A DNA stretch of 64,000 bases from JAAYJT01 sp037445555 (GCA_037445555.1 JBBIKG010000007.1:1-64000), one strand, 5' to 3'. Shown: positions 45,101-54,037, counted from the first letter of the stretch. The notes: generated from the letters alone by a model not told the origin. Numbers and translations are program-made.

Positions 45101-45819
45101 TGATTGATGAACTGGCCATGAGTGCGGAAGTGCTGGCGAGGTCTGAAAGGGAAAATGCCTGGCGAGAGATGGCACGCCAGGTAGCACATGAAATTAAAAA
45201 CCCGCTTACTCCGATGAAGCTGAACATTCAGCATCTGTATAAGGCATGGAATGAAAAAGCGCCAGGCTGGGATCAGCGCTTGCTGAAATTTACACGCACA
45301 ATGACCCAGCAAATTGATGTGCTGGCCGAAATAGCCTCTGCATTTTCTGACTTTGCCACCATGCCCGGCACCAACAATCAGCGGCTTGATTTGAAAGCCC
45401 TTGCTGTATCGGCAGCATCTCTTTACCAGGGAAGTGAAAACATTTCGATTGAAGTAAGTGCCGAAAATCCGAATGCCGACTACTCGTTCTACGGAGACGA
45501 AAAACAGATGATAAGGGTATTTAATAATCTGATTAAGAATGCTGCATACGCCATTCATGACCAGCCTGAAGGCAAGATTGAAATCCGTTTTTATTCCACC
45601 CCGGGGCTAATTCATATTCACGTCAGCGACAACGGAACGGGCATGGCACGGGAGCAGCAAGAACTTATTTTTACCCCCTATTTTACTACAAAAAGCAGTG
45701 GAATGGGACTTGGGCTGGCCATTGTAAGAAATATAATCAAAAGCAACGGGGGTGAAATCAGTTTTGAATCTGAGCTGGGAAACGGAACAACATTTCATAT
45801 CACTTTGCCGGTTCGGTAA
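42133..45819 (+). CDS. Giant multi-TM sensor histidine kinase (NtrY-like)
   Basis: From the ATG at 42133 the protein is 1228 residues, unusually long. A first helix near residues 10-27 is followed by an extracytoplasmic region of about 170 residues, then a block of about eight helices (about 195-465), a second extracytoplasmic region to about 700, further helices near 710-775, another sensor loop and a last helix near 920-940. A HAMP domain precedes the phospho-acceptor His1019 in QVAHEIKNPLTPMKL, typical of NtrY-type kinases. The ATPase has IKNAAYAI, DNGTGMA and GMGLGLAIV boxes. No response regulator is adjacent. A GTG at 42109 is also possible. Confidence 0.88.
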   Translation: MRIWKLLLNKGVKRSILFALLLIMLAVSTEWIYRSSQIPKRQYERFSDELSRQRSKLGTLLDELKMNSGIDFFQTALTKSKNSVQPALFVYENDTLSFWSTPAISVPQIYDSLFFGSDFIETSNGLFICESLELESKTLIGLMLIKHNYLYENEYLQNKFNPVFKLSHTTLIGYKPARYDIFDTKGTFAFALHFPDIISPPSYIIFILFALYLGAIVLIFSAIRYAYQGLSVLIKNKYLLLAALWVDLLLVRTLIFFFKIPGILYESELFSPTTLAISSLIPSLGDLIVNAVMLVFIAWSFYNLPQPVKQTGSRIGRWFTGFSLLFHVLIFFQLFLMLLRSIIFDSTIPLDLNNIFSLNAYSVLGFLSVACILLSLFLVAFRLVMMAKALVNKTTKLWLLIAITVLLYGTLSFLIGKFNLLHLTTATIFIILTAVMFRRGTTLRGTGQTMVYLALFSFVLAFTLRGFKNEKEHQERMLLAMDLSGERDKIAEYRFALIRDSLQVDPVVSGMLTGSSEPVQTEDSIVSYITQKYFDRFWQKYDVLITICYPGKILEIKPGNFVVGCSEYFNNYIDTFSEPTGLKDMYFLFPGTGEINYLARISYQNKTAPVADSVQVYFEILSKTIKKGLGYPELLIDAKNEKTPDLASYSYAMFHNGIMTKSFGRYPYGKHEQQRAPADTEYEFYRSNQYSHLFYRTGSLGYIIVSLPEPTLIEIIAPFSYLFIFFGLIALIFSLVVRAPAGLWVIPASFRNRIQYSMFLVILLSFIMIGISTMMYLVRLNYNKNLSILNEKSHSVLLELEHKLSGRKQLSRSETGYYTDLLTKFSQIFFTDINLFDTRGKLLATSRWQIFSDDLISQNMNPVAFNKMVNQRSAYHIHNESIGKYQYLSAYLPFSNDQGSLIGYVNLPYFARQSELRQEISTFLITFTNIYVVLMAVGLLLALVLSNYLLRPLTLLKTYLQRTKIGKPNQPIPWSSQDEVGQLISQYNRMIDELAMSAEVLARSERENAWREMARQVAHEIKNPLTPMKLNIQHLYKAWNEKAPGWDQRLLKFTRTMTQQIDVLAEIASAFSDFATMPGTNNQRLDLKALAVSAASLYQGSENISIEVSAENPNADYSFYGDEKQMIRVFNNLIKNAAYAIHDQPEGKIEIRFYSTPGLIHIHVSDNGTGMAREQQELIFTPYFTTKSSGMGLGLAIVRNIIKSNGGEISFESELGNGTTFHITLPVR

Positions 45820-45861
45820 TCCTTTTCTGTTTCCCGAAAAGAATAACCATTTAAATTTTCC

Positions 45862-45869
45862 TAATTTTG
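45862..45869 (+). promoter_or_regulatory. -7 promoter box for the flippase gene
   Basis: TAATTTTG followed by G, an exact TAnnTTTG match 25 bases before the TTG start. Confidence 0.55.
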
Positions 45870-45894
45870 GCCTTATTCAGCCCGCCAGCCACCC

Positions 45895-47367
45895 TTGAGT
45901 TCGATTAAACAACTTGCCGGACAAACTGCCATATACGGCTTGCCCACTATCCTCGGAAGGATACTGAATTACCTGCTCGTACCCCTCTACACCCGGGTGT
46001 TCAGCACGGCCGAATACGGCGTGGTGACCGAACTGTATGCATACGTTGCATTCCTTTACGTTTTGCTTCTGTACGGCATGGAAACCGCTTTTTTCCGATT
46101 TGCGCAAACCGAAGATTCAAATAGAGTATTTGGCACGGCACTCATTTCACTCAGCATAAGCAGTGCTTTTTTCATGGTTTTTACGGTTGTTTTCTCATCG
46201 CCTCTGGCCGGGGCAATGGGATACGGAAGTCATCCCGAATATATTTGGTGGTTCGGGTTGATCCTTTCTTTTGATGCCCTCTGTGCCATTCCTTTTGCCA
46301 ACCTCAGGCAGAAAGGCAATGCCAAGCGATTTGCAATAATAAAATCAGTGAACATTGGCGTGAACATAGGGCTAAACCTCTTTTTTATCGTTCTGTGCCC
46401 AGTTTTGCTGAAAAACAGCAAATTGGGCGAAGTAATCGGGTGGGTGTACTCGCCGGAAATAGGCGTGGGCTATATTTTTATCAGCAATCTGATAGCAAGC
46501 CTTGTGACGCTGCTGCTGCTCATTCCTGAGATGAGTAAGGTATGCCTGGCTTTCGACAGCAGATTGTGGAGGAAGATGTTTTCGTATGCATGGCCACTGC
46601 TTATTCTTGGGTTTGCCGGAATCATCAATGAGACATTTGACCGTGTTATTCTTAAACACCTTCTGCCATCGCAGCCCAACCCTATGGGGCAACTGGGAAT
46701 TTACGGCGCCTGTTACAAGATTTCAATCCTGATGACCATTTTCATTCAAACTTTTAAGTATGCAGCCGAACCGTTCTTTTTTGACCAGATGAAGAAACAG
46801 GACGCCCCTCGCACCTACGCCACGGTGATGAACTATTTTGTGGCCGTGTGTGCATTCATCTTCCTGGCAATTATGTTGTTTATTGATATAGCACTCTATT
46901 TCGTAGGCCCTGATTTCAGATCCGGCGCACCGGTTATTCCCATCCTTTTGCTTGCGAATTTGTTCCTCGGCATATTCTACAACCTGACGGTTTGGTTTAA
47001 GATAACAGGCCACACACTATATGGGGCTATGGTTGCAGTGGCCGGGATGATAATTACCCTGGTCATGAACTTTGTGCTGGTTCCGGTGATGGGGTATATG
47101 GGAGCAGCCTGGGCCACGTTTATATGCTATGCCTTCATGATGATTATTTCCTATATCATTGGCCGGCGATATTATCCTGTTCCATACAATATTCCAAGAA
47201 TCGCCGGATACATTTTATCGGCAGTAGGGATGTATCAGCTAAGCAACCTGCTGCCCGACACTTACAAGGTGGCGGACTACGCTCTTCGGTTTCTGATGCT
47301 GGGAGCCTTTGCGCTGCTGGTGTTATGGATTGAAAGAGGCCGAAAACTGGCGGCACCCAAGCTCTGA
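45895..47367 (+). CDS. Wzx-like oligosaccharide flippase
   Basis: This 490-residue polytopic membrane protein (about 12-14 helices) is of the polysaccharide biosynthesis/MATE-like flippase superfamily. It opens SSIKQLAGQTAIYGLPTILG and has the family's RILNYLLVPLYTRVFSTAEYG segment. It probably flips lipid-linked sugars across the inner membrane; MurJ-like lipid II transport is less likely because MurJ is usually longer and has a different signature. The start is a TTG; no in-frame ATG fits, and the -7 box lies 25 bases upstream. It heads the envelope cluster with dut and the lipoprotein genes. Confidence 0.86.
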   Translation: MSSIKQLAGQTAIYGLPTILGRILNYLLVPLYTRVFSTAEYGVVTELYAYVAFLYVLLLYGMETAFFRFAQTEDSNRVFGTALISLSISSAFFMVFTVVFSSPLAGAMGYGSHPEYIWWFGLILSFDALCAIPFANLRQKGNAKRFAIIKSVNIGVNIGLNLFFIVLCPVLLKNSKLGEVIGWVYSPEIGVGYIFISNLIASLVTLLLLIPEMSKVCLAFDSRLWRKMFSYAWPLLILGFAGIINETFDRVILKHLLPSQPNPMGQLGIYGACYKISILMTIFIQTFKYAAEPFFFDQMKKQDAPRTYATVMNYFVAVCAFIFLAIMLFIDIALYFVGPDFRSGAPVIPILLLANLFLGIFYNLTVWFKITGHTLYGAMVAVAGMIITLVMNFVLVPVMGYMGAAWATFICYAFMMIISYIIGRRYYPVPYNIPRIAGYILSAVGMYQLSNLLPDTYKVADYALRFLMLGAFALLVLWIERGRKLAAPKL

Positions 47368-47398
47368 CATGCCGGAATGGTGATAGTGCTGAAATGAT

Positions 47399-47406
47399 TA
47401 ATTTTG
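47399..47406 (+). promoter_or_regulatory. -7 promoter box for dut
   Basis: TAATTTTG followed by C, an exact TAnnTTTG match 17 bases before the dut ATG, implying a very short leader. Confidence 0.6.
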
Positions 47407-47423
47407 CAAAAAATTGATCGTAC

Positions 47424-47858
47424 ATGGAAGTCAGGATTGTCAATATGTCGCCACACCCGTTGCCGTCTTATGAAACCTTACATGCTGCAGGGATGGATCT
47501 GAGAGCCTATCTTGACAGGCCCCTGGTGCTTGAACCACTCGGCAGAGCGCTTGTGCCGACAGGGCTATTCATCGAATTGCCGGAAGGGGCCGAGGCCCAG
47601 GTGCGCCCACGCAGTGGCCTTACATTAACGAAAGGCATTACCGTGCTCAATACCCCCGGCACCATCGACAGCGACTACCGGGGGGAAATAAAAATCATCC
47701 TGATAAATCTTTCAAACGAGCCGGTTGCTATCAATGACGGCGACCGGGTGGCACAGATGGTCATAGCGCGCCATGAGAGAGCCTGCTGGAAGCAGGTGGA
47801 TAAGCTTAACGATACGGGTCGAGGAGGCGGAGGATTCGGGCATACGGGCACAAGATGA
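47424..47858 (+). CDS. dut: dUTP diphosphatase
   Basis: Dut hydrolyses dUTP to dUMP, keeping uracil out of DNA and supplying thymidylate synthesis. The 144-residue trimeric-type enzyme has its five family motifs: AGMDLRAYLD, PRSGLTL, GTIDSDYRGEI, GDRVAQMVI, and the Gly-rich RGGGGFGHTGT tail that closes over the substrate. It has its own promoter, directly after the flippase gene and before the TPR lipoprotein gene. Length is normal. Confidence 0.96.
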   Translation: MEVRIVNMSPHPLPSYETLHAAGMDLRAYLDRPLVLEPLGRALVPTGLFIELPEGAEAQVRPRSGLTLTKGITVLNTPGTIDSDYRGEIKIILINLSNEPVAINDGDRVAQMVIARHERACWKQVDKLNDTGRGGGGFGHTGTR

Positions 47859-47942
47859 CCGGCCCTCTGAATTGCCGGGAATCTGCAAAAAACAATAACC
47901 CGATCAATTAGTTGTTAGAACTTAAATCTTGAGCCTGAATAT

Positions 47943-49685
47943 ATGAAGCTGATCAAATATATGGCAATGGCCTGGATGCTGGTTTCGATGGCGCAATGCA
48001 CGCCGGCAAATGAGGTAGCCGCTGCACGGGCCGCACAACCGGCGACTCAGGCAGAAACCGTGCAGGAAGATCGGAGGGTTACCTCTATGTTTATTGATGC
48101 ACAAAAAGAAAAACTATTGGGCAATTATGGAAAAGCGATGGAACTTTTCCAGAAAAGTATTTTAAGGGACTCGAGACATGCTCCCTCATATTACGAAATG
48201 GCTCGCATACTCCAGATACAGCTCAACCTTTCAGAGGCAGTGAAAATGGCCAAAAAGGCAACTGAAATTGATCCCGATAATGAATGGTATACACTCCTGC
48301 TGGCACAGCTGTATCAGGCCACCGGACAAAATGCCCTGGCTACCCAATGCTTTATAACCCTGCAACAAAAGCATCCGGCCAATCTGACTTACAGCTATGA
48401 GCTGGCCAATATCTACATGAAAATGAACCGGTATGCCAGCGCCATTGAGGTGATGAACAAAATTGAATCACAGATTGGTATATCAGAAGAAATAAGTTTG
48501 CAAAAACAAAAGCTCTACATCCTGTCTAACAACCTGAAGGACGCCATTGCTGAAACTGAAAAACTTTCGGCTGCTTTCCCGCGTGAGAGCCAGTATTACA
48601 ACATGCTGGCAGAGTTACACCTTTCGAACAATGAGCCGGCCAAAGCACTCAGCTATTATAATAAAGTCCTTGAAATGGATCCGGGCAATCCATATATCCG
48701 AATCTCGCTTGCTGAGTTTTACTGGAAAACACAAAAACCTGAGCAAGCTTATCAGGAACTATTGAAGGGTTTTGAAAATCCCAGACTTGATGTGGATTCA
48801 AAAGTGAGGGTACTAGTGGCATTCTACAATATCAACCAGCCGAATGAAGACGAAAAAGTGAAGCTTACCCGTTTGTCTGAAATATTGGGACGGGTTCATC
48901 CTGAAGACGTCAATGCACAGGATTTAATTGCATACATAAGTCTTCGCGACAACAGGTATCAGGAAGCCAGAGAGCTATATAAAAAAATAACGAAGCTTGA
49001 TAAAAATCGTTATCCTGCATGGGAGAGCCTTATGAGGCTTAACCTGCATCTAGGCATGTTTGACAGCCTTGCTTCTGATAGCCGCAAAGCCATTGAGCTG
49101 TTTCCGCTTCAGCCTATGCCCTATTATTTTGCCGGTATCAGCGCTTATCAGCGCGAGAGCTATAACGAAGCCATCAGTTTATTCAATTCGGGCAAGGATT
49201 TGGTGGTTGACGACAATGAACTTGCTTCGGAATTCTATATGTACCTGGGTGATTCTTACCACCGAACACAAAACTATCAGTCAGCCGATCTGGCATATGA
49301 AACCTCTCTTAGCTTCAACCCCGACAATGCGTATGTGTTGAATAACTTCAGCTATTATCTGTCGTTACGCAAAACGAGGCTTGATGACGCTGAACGGATG
49401 GCCAGACGTGCCAATGAACTTTCGCCGGATAATAAGTACTACCTCGACACCTATGGCTGGGTTATGTATCAAAAAGGCAACTATATTGAGGCGCAGAAAT
49501 GGATCAGGAGATCGCTGGACCTTGATGACAAACCGAACGCCGAAGTGCTTGAACATTACGGCGATGTGTTATTCAGGCTCGGGAAAACCGATGAAGCTCT
49601 CGATTACTGGGAAAAGGCCATCGAGGTTGGCGGGGGCAGTGATTTGCTGGAAAAGAAAATTAAAGACAGGATGATCTATGAATAG
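47943..49685 (+). CDS. TPR-repeat lipoprotein-like protein
   Basis: This 580-residue protein has a signal sequence with a possible lipoprotein cysteine (MAMAWMLVSMAQC, Cys19), although Gln before Cys is not ideal. From about residue 50 to 570 it is made of tetratricopeptide repeats, roughly 10-12, with the usual 34-residue pattern, for example AKALSYYNKVLEMDPGNPY. It is probably a periplasmic or outer-membrane scaffold. The stop overlaps the next gene's start by eight bases, so it is coupled to the DUF4292 gene. No -7 box was seen before it. Confidence 0.85.
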   Translation: MKLIKYMAMAWMLVSMAQCTPANEVAAARAAQPATQAETVQEDRRVTSMFIDAQKEKLLGNYGKAMELFQKSILRDSRHAPSYYEMARILQIQLNLSEAVKMAKKATEIDPDNEWYTLLLAQLYQATGQNALATQCFITLQQKHPANLTYSYELANIYMKMNRYASAIEVMNKIESQIGISEEISLQKQKLYILSNNLKDAIAETEKLSAAFPRESQYYNMLAELHLSNNEPAKALSYYNKVLEMDPGNPYIRISLAEFYWKTQKPEQAYQELLKGFENPRLDVDSKVRVLVAFYNINQPNEDEKVKLTRLSEILGRVHPEDVNAQDLIAYISLRDNRYQEARELYKKITKLDKNRYPAWESLMRLNLHLGMFDSLASDSRKAIELFPLQPMPYYFAGISAYQRESYNEAISLFNSGKDLVVDDNELASEFYMYLGDSYHRTQNYQSADLAYETSLSFNPDNAYVLNNFSYYLSLRKTRLDDAERMARRANELSPDNKYYLDTYGWVMYQKGNYIEAQKWIRRSLDLDDKPNAEVLEHYGDVLFRLGKTDEALDYWEKAIEVGGGSDLLEKKIKDRMIYE

Positions 49686-50556
49686 AATTGCCTCCGGCAC
49701 ACTCCAATCCACTGAATTCTATTTGTTAACTGCGGGTAAAATCTTTTTACTTTCGGTTGTTTCACTGGTGCTTTTGGGGGCCTGCTCATCGAGTCGCGGC
49801 ATCGCAAAAAGCACTCTGGCCGAAACGAGTGTTGAGCACCTTTTTGGACTCATGAAAGCCAACCAGGTTTCATGCACAACCCTCACCGCGAGCTTTTCAT
49901 CTGAATACCGCACCGGAAAAACAACATACACTTTCAATGGACAGATGCGTTTTCTGAAAGACAGCATGGTGTGGATAAGCCTTTCACCGGGGCTGGGTAT
50001 CGAGGCCGTTAGGGCAATCATCAGCAGCGATTCGCTCAAAGGCATCAACCGGCTACAGAATACTTATATTGCTGCCCCTGTGGGATATCTTGCCGAAGTC
50101 CTGCATCCGGCATTGAGCTTTGATTTGCTGCAGGCTATGCTGCTCGGAAACGACCTTAGCTTGCCCGAGCACGGTTGCTTCAGCGCTTCGATCGATAAAA
50201 AGCAGTATAAACTTACCGCCACCAATCGCCGGATCAAGAAAATGACCAAAGGCGACACAGAAATTACCACTATCTCATCGCAGCAGATATGGCTTGATCC
50301 GGAAACCCACAGGATAAAACGGGTGGTAATACGGGACAAGAAAGACAAAGGTGAGGTGGTTGCCGAAGCCAGTTACAGCAACTTTACTTTACTGGGCCAG
50401 TCCTGGTTCCCCGTACAACAAAAACTTTTGTTTGAAGGCAAGAACACAAAAATACGGATCTGGATTACGTTCAGCCGGCTTGATCAGCCCGCATCGCTGA
50501 GCTTTCCGTTCAGTATCCCCGCCAATTACAGCCCGGCCCTAAAACTAATGCAATAA
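49678..50556 (+). CDS. DUF4292 family lipoprotein
   Basis: The 292-residue protein has an N-terminal signal peptide with a lipobox LLGAC (Cys36) after a hydrophobic core, then a beta-rich domain matching DUF4292, a family of this phylum with LolA/LolB-like features. Motifs include YTFNGQMRFLKDSMVWISLSP and IKRVVIRDKKDKGEVV. The ATG overlaps the TPR gene's stop region by eight bases, and its own stop overlaps the EnvC-like start by one base. A role in lipoprotein or envelope transport is an inference from fold resemblance and neighbours. Confidence 0.85.
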   Translation: MNRIASGTLQSTEFYLLTAGKIFLLSVVSLVLLGACSSSRGIAKSTLAETSVEHLFGLMKANQVSCTTLTASFSSEYRTGKTTYTFNGQMRFLKDSMVWISLSPGLGIEAVRAIISSDSLKGINRLQNTYIAAPVGYLAEVLHPALSFDLLQAMLLGNDLSLPEHGCFSASIDKKQYKLTATNRRIKKMTKGDTEITTISSQQIWLDPETHRIKRVVIRDKKDKGEVVAEASYSNFTLLGQSWFPVQQKLLFEGKNTKIRIWITFSRLDQPASLSFPFSIPANYSPALKLMQ

Positions 50557-51818
50557 TGATTTCGCCTTTTCCTATCGGCGTGCAGCAATGCATTAAATCA
50601 GTACTCTGGGTACTCTTTTTTCTGGCAATACCTGAAGGCCTCTTGGGGCAATCCGAAAAAGACAATCTGATACGCAACCGCCGGGAGGTTGAGAAAGAGA
50701 TAGAGCTTACCAGCCAGTTGCTTACCGAAACGCGGAAGAACCGCACAACATCACTCAACGAACTGATGCTGTTAACCAGGCAAATCGGCAGGCGTAATTC
50801 TCTCATTGGGCTGATAAACGACGAAACTAAAGAAATTGACAATAAAATCAGGCGTATTAACGATACGGTACAACGTTTGTCGAGCCAGCTCAAAACACTA
50901 AAGGCCGAGTATGGACGGATGATCTATGCCATCAGCAAACAGCAGAATGCCACAGGTAAACTTATGTTCATTTTTGCCGCACGCGATTTCAATCAGGCCT
51001 ATAATCGAATTAAATATTTTCAACAATACGGTACCTACCGGAAACTGCAGGCTCAGAAAATCACCGCCACCCAGAATAATCTGACTATCCAGCTGCAGAA
51101 ACTTGACTCGGAAAAGGTTCAGAAACTAGCCCTCCTCATTTCGGTTGAAAAAGAAAAACGAATGCTGGCAACAGAGCAGGAATTGAAAAATCAAACTGTA
51201 AAGACCTTATCGCAGAAGGAAAAAGATCTTGTTAAATCGCTAAGGGAAAGCGAAATAGCGTTGCGAAAGCTACAAAAGGCCATCGAAGAGATAGTAGCCG
51301 CCGAGATGCAAAAGACGGCAGAATCGGCGAAGCAAAAGGGCGAAAAAACCCCCGAGGGGTTTGCCCTGACTCCGGAAGAACTCATTTTATCAGGAAATTT
51401 TGCCGCAAACAAAGGAAAGCTGCCCTGGCCGGCCGAGAGGGGAATTATCACCGGGTCGTTTGGCGAACATCAGCACCCTGTGCTTAGCCATATAAAAACC
51501 CAAAACAACGGAATCGATATCACCACCAGTAAAGGTGCAGCAGCCAGGGCGGTGTTTGACGGCGTTGTGACCAACGTCCTCACCATCCCCAGCCTTAATA
51601 ATGTTGTAATCATAAAACACGGGGATTTTCTTACTGTGTATGCAAATCTCGATCAGGTGCTGGTTTCGAAAGGCGACAGAGTAACCATAAAGCAACCGGT
51701 AGGCATTATCCACTTCGACGAAGAACAGGCAAGAAGCAAACTGAATTTTCAAATTTGGAAAGGGAAAGAACTTCTTGATCCCGAATTGTGGATTGCGCGC
51801 ACCCTGGCTGCTTCCTGA
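50556..51818 (+). CDS. EnvC-like murein hydrolase activator (degenerate M23)
   Basis: The 420-residue exported protein has a signal sequence, a long coiled coil (about residues 28-265) and a C-terminal LytM/M23 domain. Catalytic M23 enzymes need histidines in HxGxD, in YAHL and in HLHF. Here those positions read Asn317 (with Asp321 kept), Asn364 (YANL) and Asn397 (KLNFQI). The domain is therefore expected to be catalytically dead, as in E. coli EnvC, which activates amidases at the division site. It is the third gene of the coupled TPR-DUF4292-EnvC set; its start overlaps the DUF4292 stop by one base (TAATG). Confidence 0.9.
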   Translation: MISPFPIGVQQCIKSVLWVLFFLAIPEGLLGQSEKDNLIRNRREVEKEIELTSQLLTETRKNRTTSLNELMLLTRQIGRRNSLIGLINDETKEIDNKIRRINDTVQRLSSQLKTLKAEYGRMIYAISKQQNATGKLMFIFAARDFNQAYNRIKYFQQYGTYRKLQAQKITATQNNLTIQLQKLDSEKVQKLALLISVEKEKRMLATEQELKNQTVKTLSQKEKDLVKSLRESEIALRKLQKAIEEIVAAEMQKTAESAKQKGEKTPEGFALTPEELILSGNFAANKGKLPWPAERGIITGSFGEHQHPVLSHIKTQNNGIDITTSKGAAARAVFDGVVTNVLTIPSLNNVVIIKHGDFLTVYANLDQVLVSKGDRVTIKQPVGIIHFDEEQARSKLNFQIWKGKELLDPELWIARTLAAS

Positions 51819-51880
51819 GGCAGGAGCCCTTATGGCACAAAGTTTTCGATGTGCAGGCGTACTTTGCAATCAAAATACAG

Positions 51881-51888
51881 TATTTTTG
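51881..51888 (+). promoter_or_regulatory. -7 promoter box for the TatA gene
   Basis: TATTTTTG followed by T, an exact TAnnTTTG match 24 bases before the tatA ATG. It supports the short start over an upstream in-frame start. Confidence 0.55.
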
Positions 51889-51904
51889 TAAAAAAACTGT
51901 TACG

Positions 51905-52093
51905 ATGAACGGATTAATAATTTTAGGCATGGTCGGAATTTGGCAGATTCTGGTCATTGTGCTTATTGTACTTCTGCTTTTTGGCGGGAAAAAAATACCC
52001 GAACTCATGCGAGGACTTGGGCGGGGTATTCGTGAGTTTAAGGATGGCATGAGCGGGGAAGAGGGAAAAAAAGACCCCGAAGCTAAATCATAA
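51905..52093 (+). CDS. tatA: Twin-arginine translocase TatA-type subunit
   Basis: TatA forms the pore-like oligomer of the folded-protein export system. From the ATG at 51905 it is 62 residues. It has one N-terminal helix (ILVIVLIVLLLFGGKKIPEL), then the amphipathic helix with RGLGRGIREFKDG, then a charged tail. An upstream in-frame start at 51788 would add 39 residues and overlap the EnvC-like gene; it is unsupported, and the promoter lies inside it. tatC is not in the window. A TatB or TatE label would also fit such a short protein. Confidence 0.88.
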   Translation: MNGLIILGMVGIWQILVIVLIVLLLFGGKKIPELMRGLGRGIREFKDGMSGEEGKKDPEAKS

Positions 52094-52284
52094 TGACGAA
52101 GGCCTTTCCTGGGTTTCCTTCTGCAGGACTCCAGATAAGGAGCCATTCCGTTCCTGCCGAAACTGCCGGAGGTAATCTTCAGCCAAATGGCTTCAGAATG
52201 TTTAACGAGTGTACTGTGACAGCACTGATTTTTTAGTCGGTGCGGTATTCTTAATTGGAGTCCAAATTGTTGTTTATTAAGTTT

Positions 52285-54006
52285 ATGCAAAAAATATTTA
52301 TAATACTATTGCTGCTTGCCTCGATGGGGTTGATAGCACAGGAGGTGGTTCCCGTCGACGACAGTCTGCTTTATACGGATGAGTTATACCAGGGTGATTC
52401 AATAAGTGTAGGCGATACCCTTAACCGCCGCGATTTTCTGCAAACAGGCCCGATACTCGATATGCTCGACAGCCTCTACAGATCTTCATTATTCGGAGGA
52501 AACGGCGGCGAGGTGATTTATCACAAAAACAAATATGGTTACGCCCCCGACTTTGTTCCAGTGTATTCGGACTCAGTACATTTTGAACGCATGGCACACC
52601 TCAACCGGCACACTCCAATCGAGCTTTCATACAATTGGCAGGTGAAAGAGTTTATTGATTTGTACGGGGTTCGGCGGCGCAACCTTACCAGCCGCGTTCT
52701 TGGCCTGAGCGATCTGTATTTTCCTTTGTTCGAAGAGCACCTCGACCGGCTTGGGCTTCCTCTTGAGCTGAAATACCTGGCAATTGTCGAGTCGGCATTG
52801 ATTCCCACGGCGCGCTCGCGAGCCGGCGCTACCGGATTATGGCAGTTCATGTACGGAACAGGCAAGATGTATAACCTGCAGGTTACGTCACTGGTCGACG
52901 ACCGCAGCGACCCGTACAAATCAACGGTGGCTGCTGCTGAACACCTTCGCGATCTGTACAATATCTACAACGACTGGTTGCTTGCTTTGGCCGCCTACAA
53001 CAGCGGGCCGGGCAATGTGAATCGGGCGATCAGGCGGTCGGGCGGAAAAACCAGCTTCTGGGAGATAAGCCCGTTTCTGCCCAGGGAGACCAGGGGATAT
53101 GTGCCTGCATTTATCGCGGTCACCTACATCATGAGCCATCCCGAAGAATACAACCTCTACCCGGTAAAGCCGGAATTTTTGTATTATGAGATTGATACTG
53201 TTGCTATAAAAGATGTACTCTCTTTCGATCAGTTGGCTGATATACTCAAAATCCCCGTTGACCAACTGAAGTTTCTCAACCCCTCGTTCAGGCAGGGAAT
53301 CATACCGGCTTCGGCAGAAAAGAAGTACTTTTTACGACTGCCCCAGCAATACATAGGAGATTTTATTGAGAAAGAAAAAGACCTGTATTCATACACTGCC
53401 GAGCGGAGCCAGCAGCGTGAGCAGCTGCTTGCACAGGTGAAGCAGATGAAAGAGCAGCAATATCACAGGGTGCGTAAAGGCGAAACCCTCGGTTCCATTG
53501 CAAGAATATATCACTGCTCGGTAAACGACCTAAAGCGCTGGAACAACCTGAAAAGCACCTCTCTGGCAATAGGACAACGCCTGATGGTGCAGGCCGGGCC
53601 AGGCTATAAGCCTCCGGTAGCCACCAAAGCTAACATAAGCAGCAAGCCATCACCGACCGGGGTACATGTAGTGAAAAGCGGTGAAACCCTTGGCGAAATA
53701 GCCGCGCTTTACAAAATCTCTGTAGCCGAACTGAAAAAACTCAACAACCTTAACACCGATTTTTTGCAGGTAAATCAAAAACTTAAAGTGACAGGCGAAG
53801 CTGCACCAGCCGCCCAGGTAGCAACCACAATCCAGGCGGGGAAGCAGAAATTTATTTTTTACACTGTTCAGAAAGGCGACACACTGTGGGAAATAGCCAA
53901 CAAGCACAAAGGGGTAACCGTTGAGCAAATTAGAAAGTGGAATAATTTTGGAATAAAAAGTACGTTGCAACCCGGGCAAAAAATCATTGTTGGCGTGAGC
54001 GGATGA
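52285..54006 (+). CDS. MltD-like lytic transglycosylase with three LysM domains
   Basis: This exported enzyme cleaves glycan strands of peptidoglycan to 1,6-anhydro ends. From the ATG at 52285 it is 573 residues, with a signal peptide (QKIFIILLLLASMGLIAQ). The SLT domain spans about residues 150-300, with the catalytic Glu in LAIVESAL and the typical GATGLWQFMYGTG and AAYNSGPGNVNRAI motifs. Three LysM modules begin near YHRVRKGETLGSIARIY, VHVVKSGETLGEIAALY and YTVQKGDTLWEIANKH. A TTG at 52255 would add ten residues ahead of the signal peptide. A second transglycosylase (MltF-like) lies 1.9 kb downstream. Confidence 0.93.
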   Translation: MQKIFIILLLLASMGLIAQEVVPVDDSLLYTDELYQGDSISVGDTLNRRDFLQTGPILDMLDSLYRSSLFGGNGGEVIYHKNKYGYAPDFVPVYSDSVHFERMAHLNRHTPIELSYNWQVKEFIDLYGVRRRNLTSRVLGLSDLYFPLFEEHLDRLGLPLELKYLAIVESALIPTARSRAGATGLWQFMYGTGKMYNLQVTSLVDDRSDPYKSTVAAAEHLRDLYNIYNDWLLALAAYNSGPGNVNRAIRRSGGKTSFWEISPFLPRETRGYVPAFIAVTYIMSHPEEYNLYPVKPEFLYYEIDTVAIKDVLSFDQLADILKIPVDQLKFLNPSFRQGIIPASAEKKYFLRLPQQYIGDFIEKEKDLYSYTAERSQQREQLLAQVKQMKEQQYHRVRKGETLGSIARIYHCSVNDLKRWNNLKSTSLAIGQRLMVQAGPGYKPPVATKANISSKPSPTGVHVVKSGETLGEIAALYKISVAELKKLNNLNTDFLQVNQKLKVTGEAAPAAQVATTIQAGKQKFIFYTVQKGDTLWEIANKHKGVTVEQIRKWNNFGIKSTLQPGQKIIVGVSG

Positions 54007-54037
54007 TTCAATTAGTGTATTCACAAAACGCAATCCT

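Noticed and set aside
44998..45558. 186-codon antisense open frame inside the histidine kinase gene
   Set aside because: It mirrors the conserved kinase core and has no supporting signals.
51788..51904. Upstream extension of tatA
   Set aside because: It overlaps the EnvC-like gene and contains the tatA promoter.
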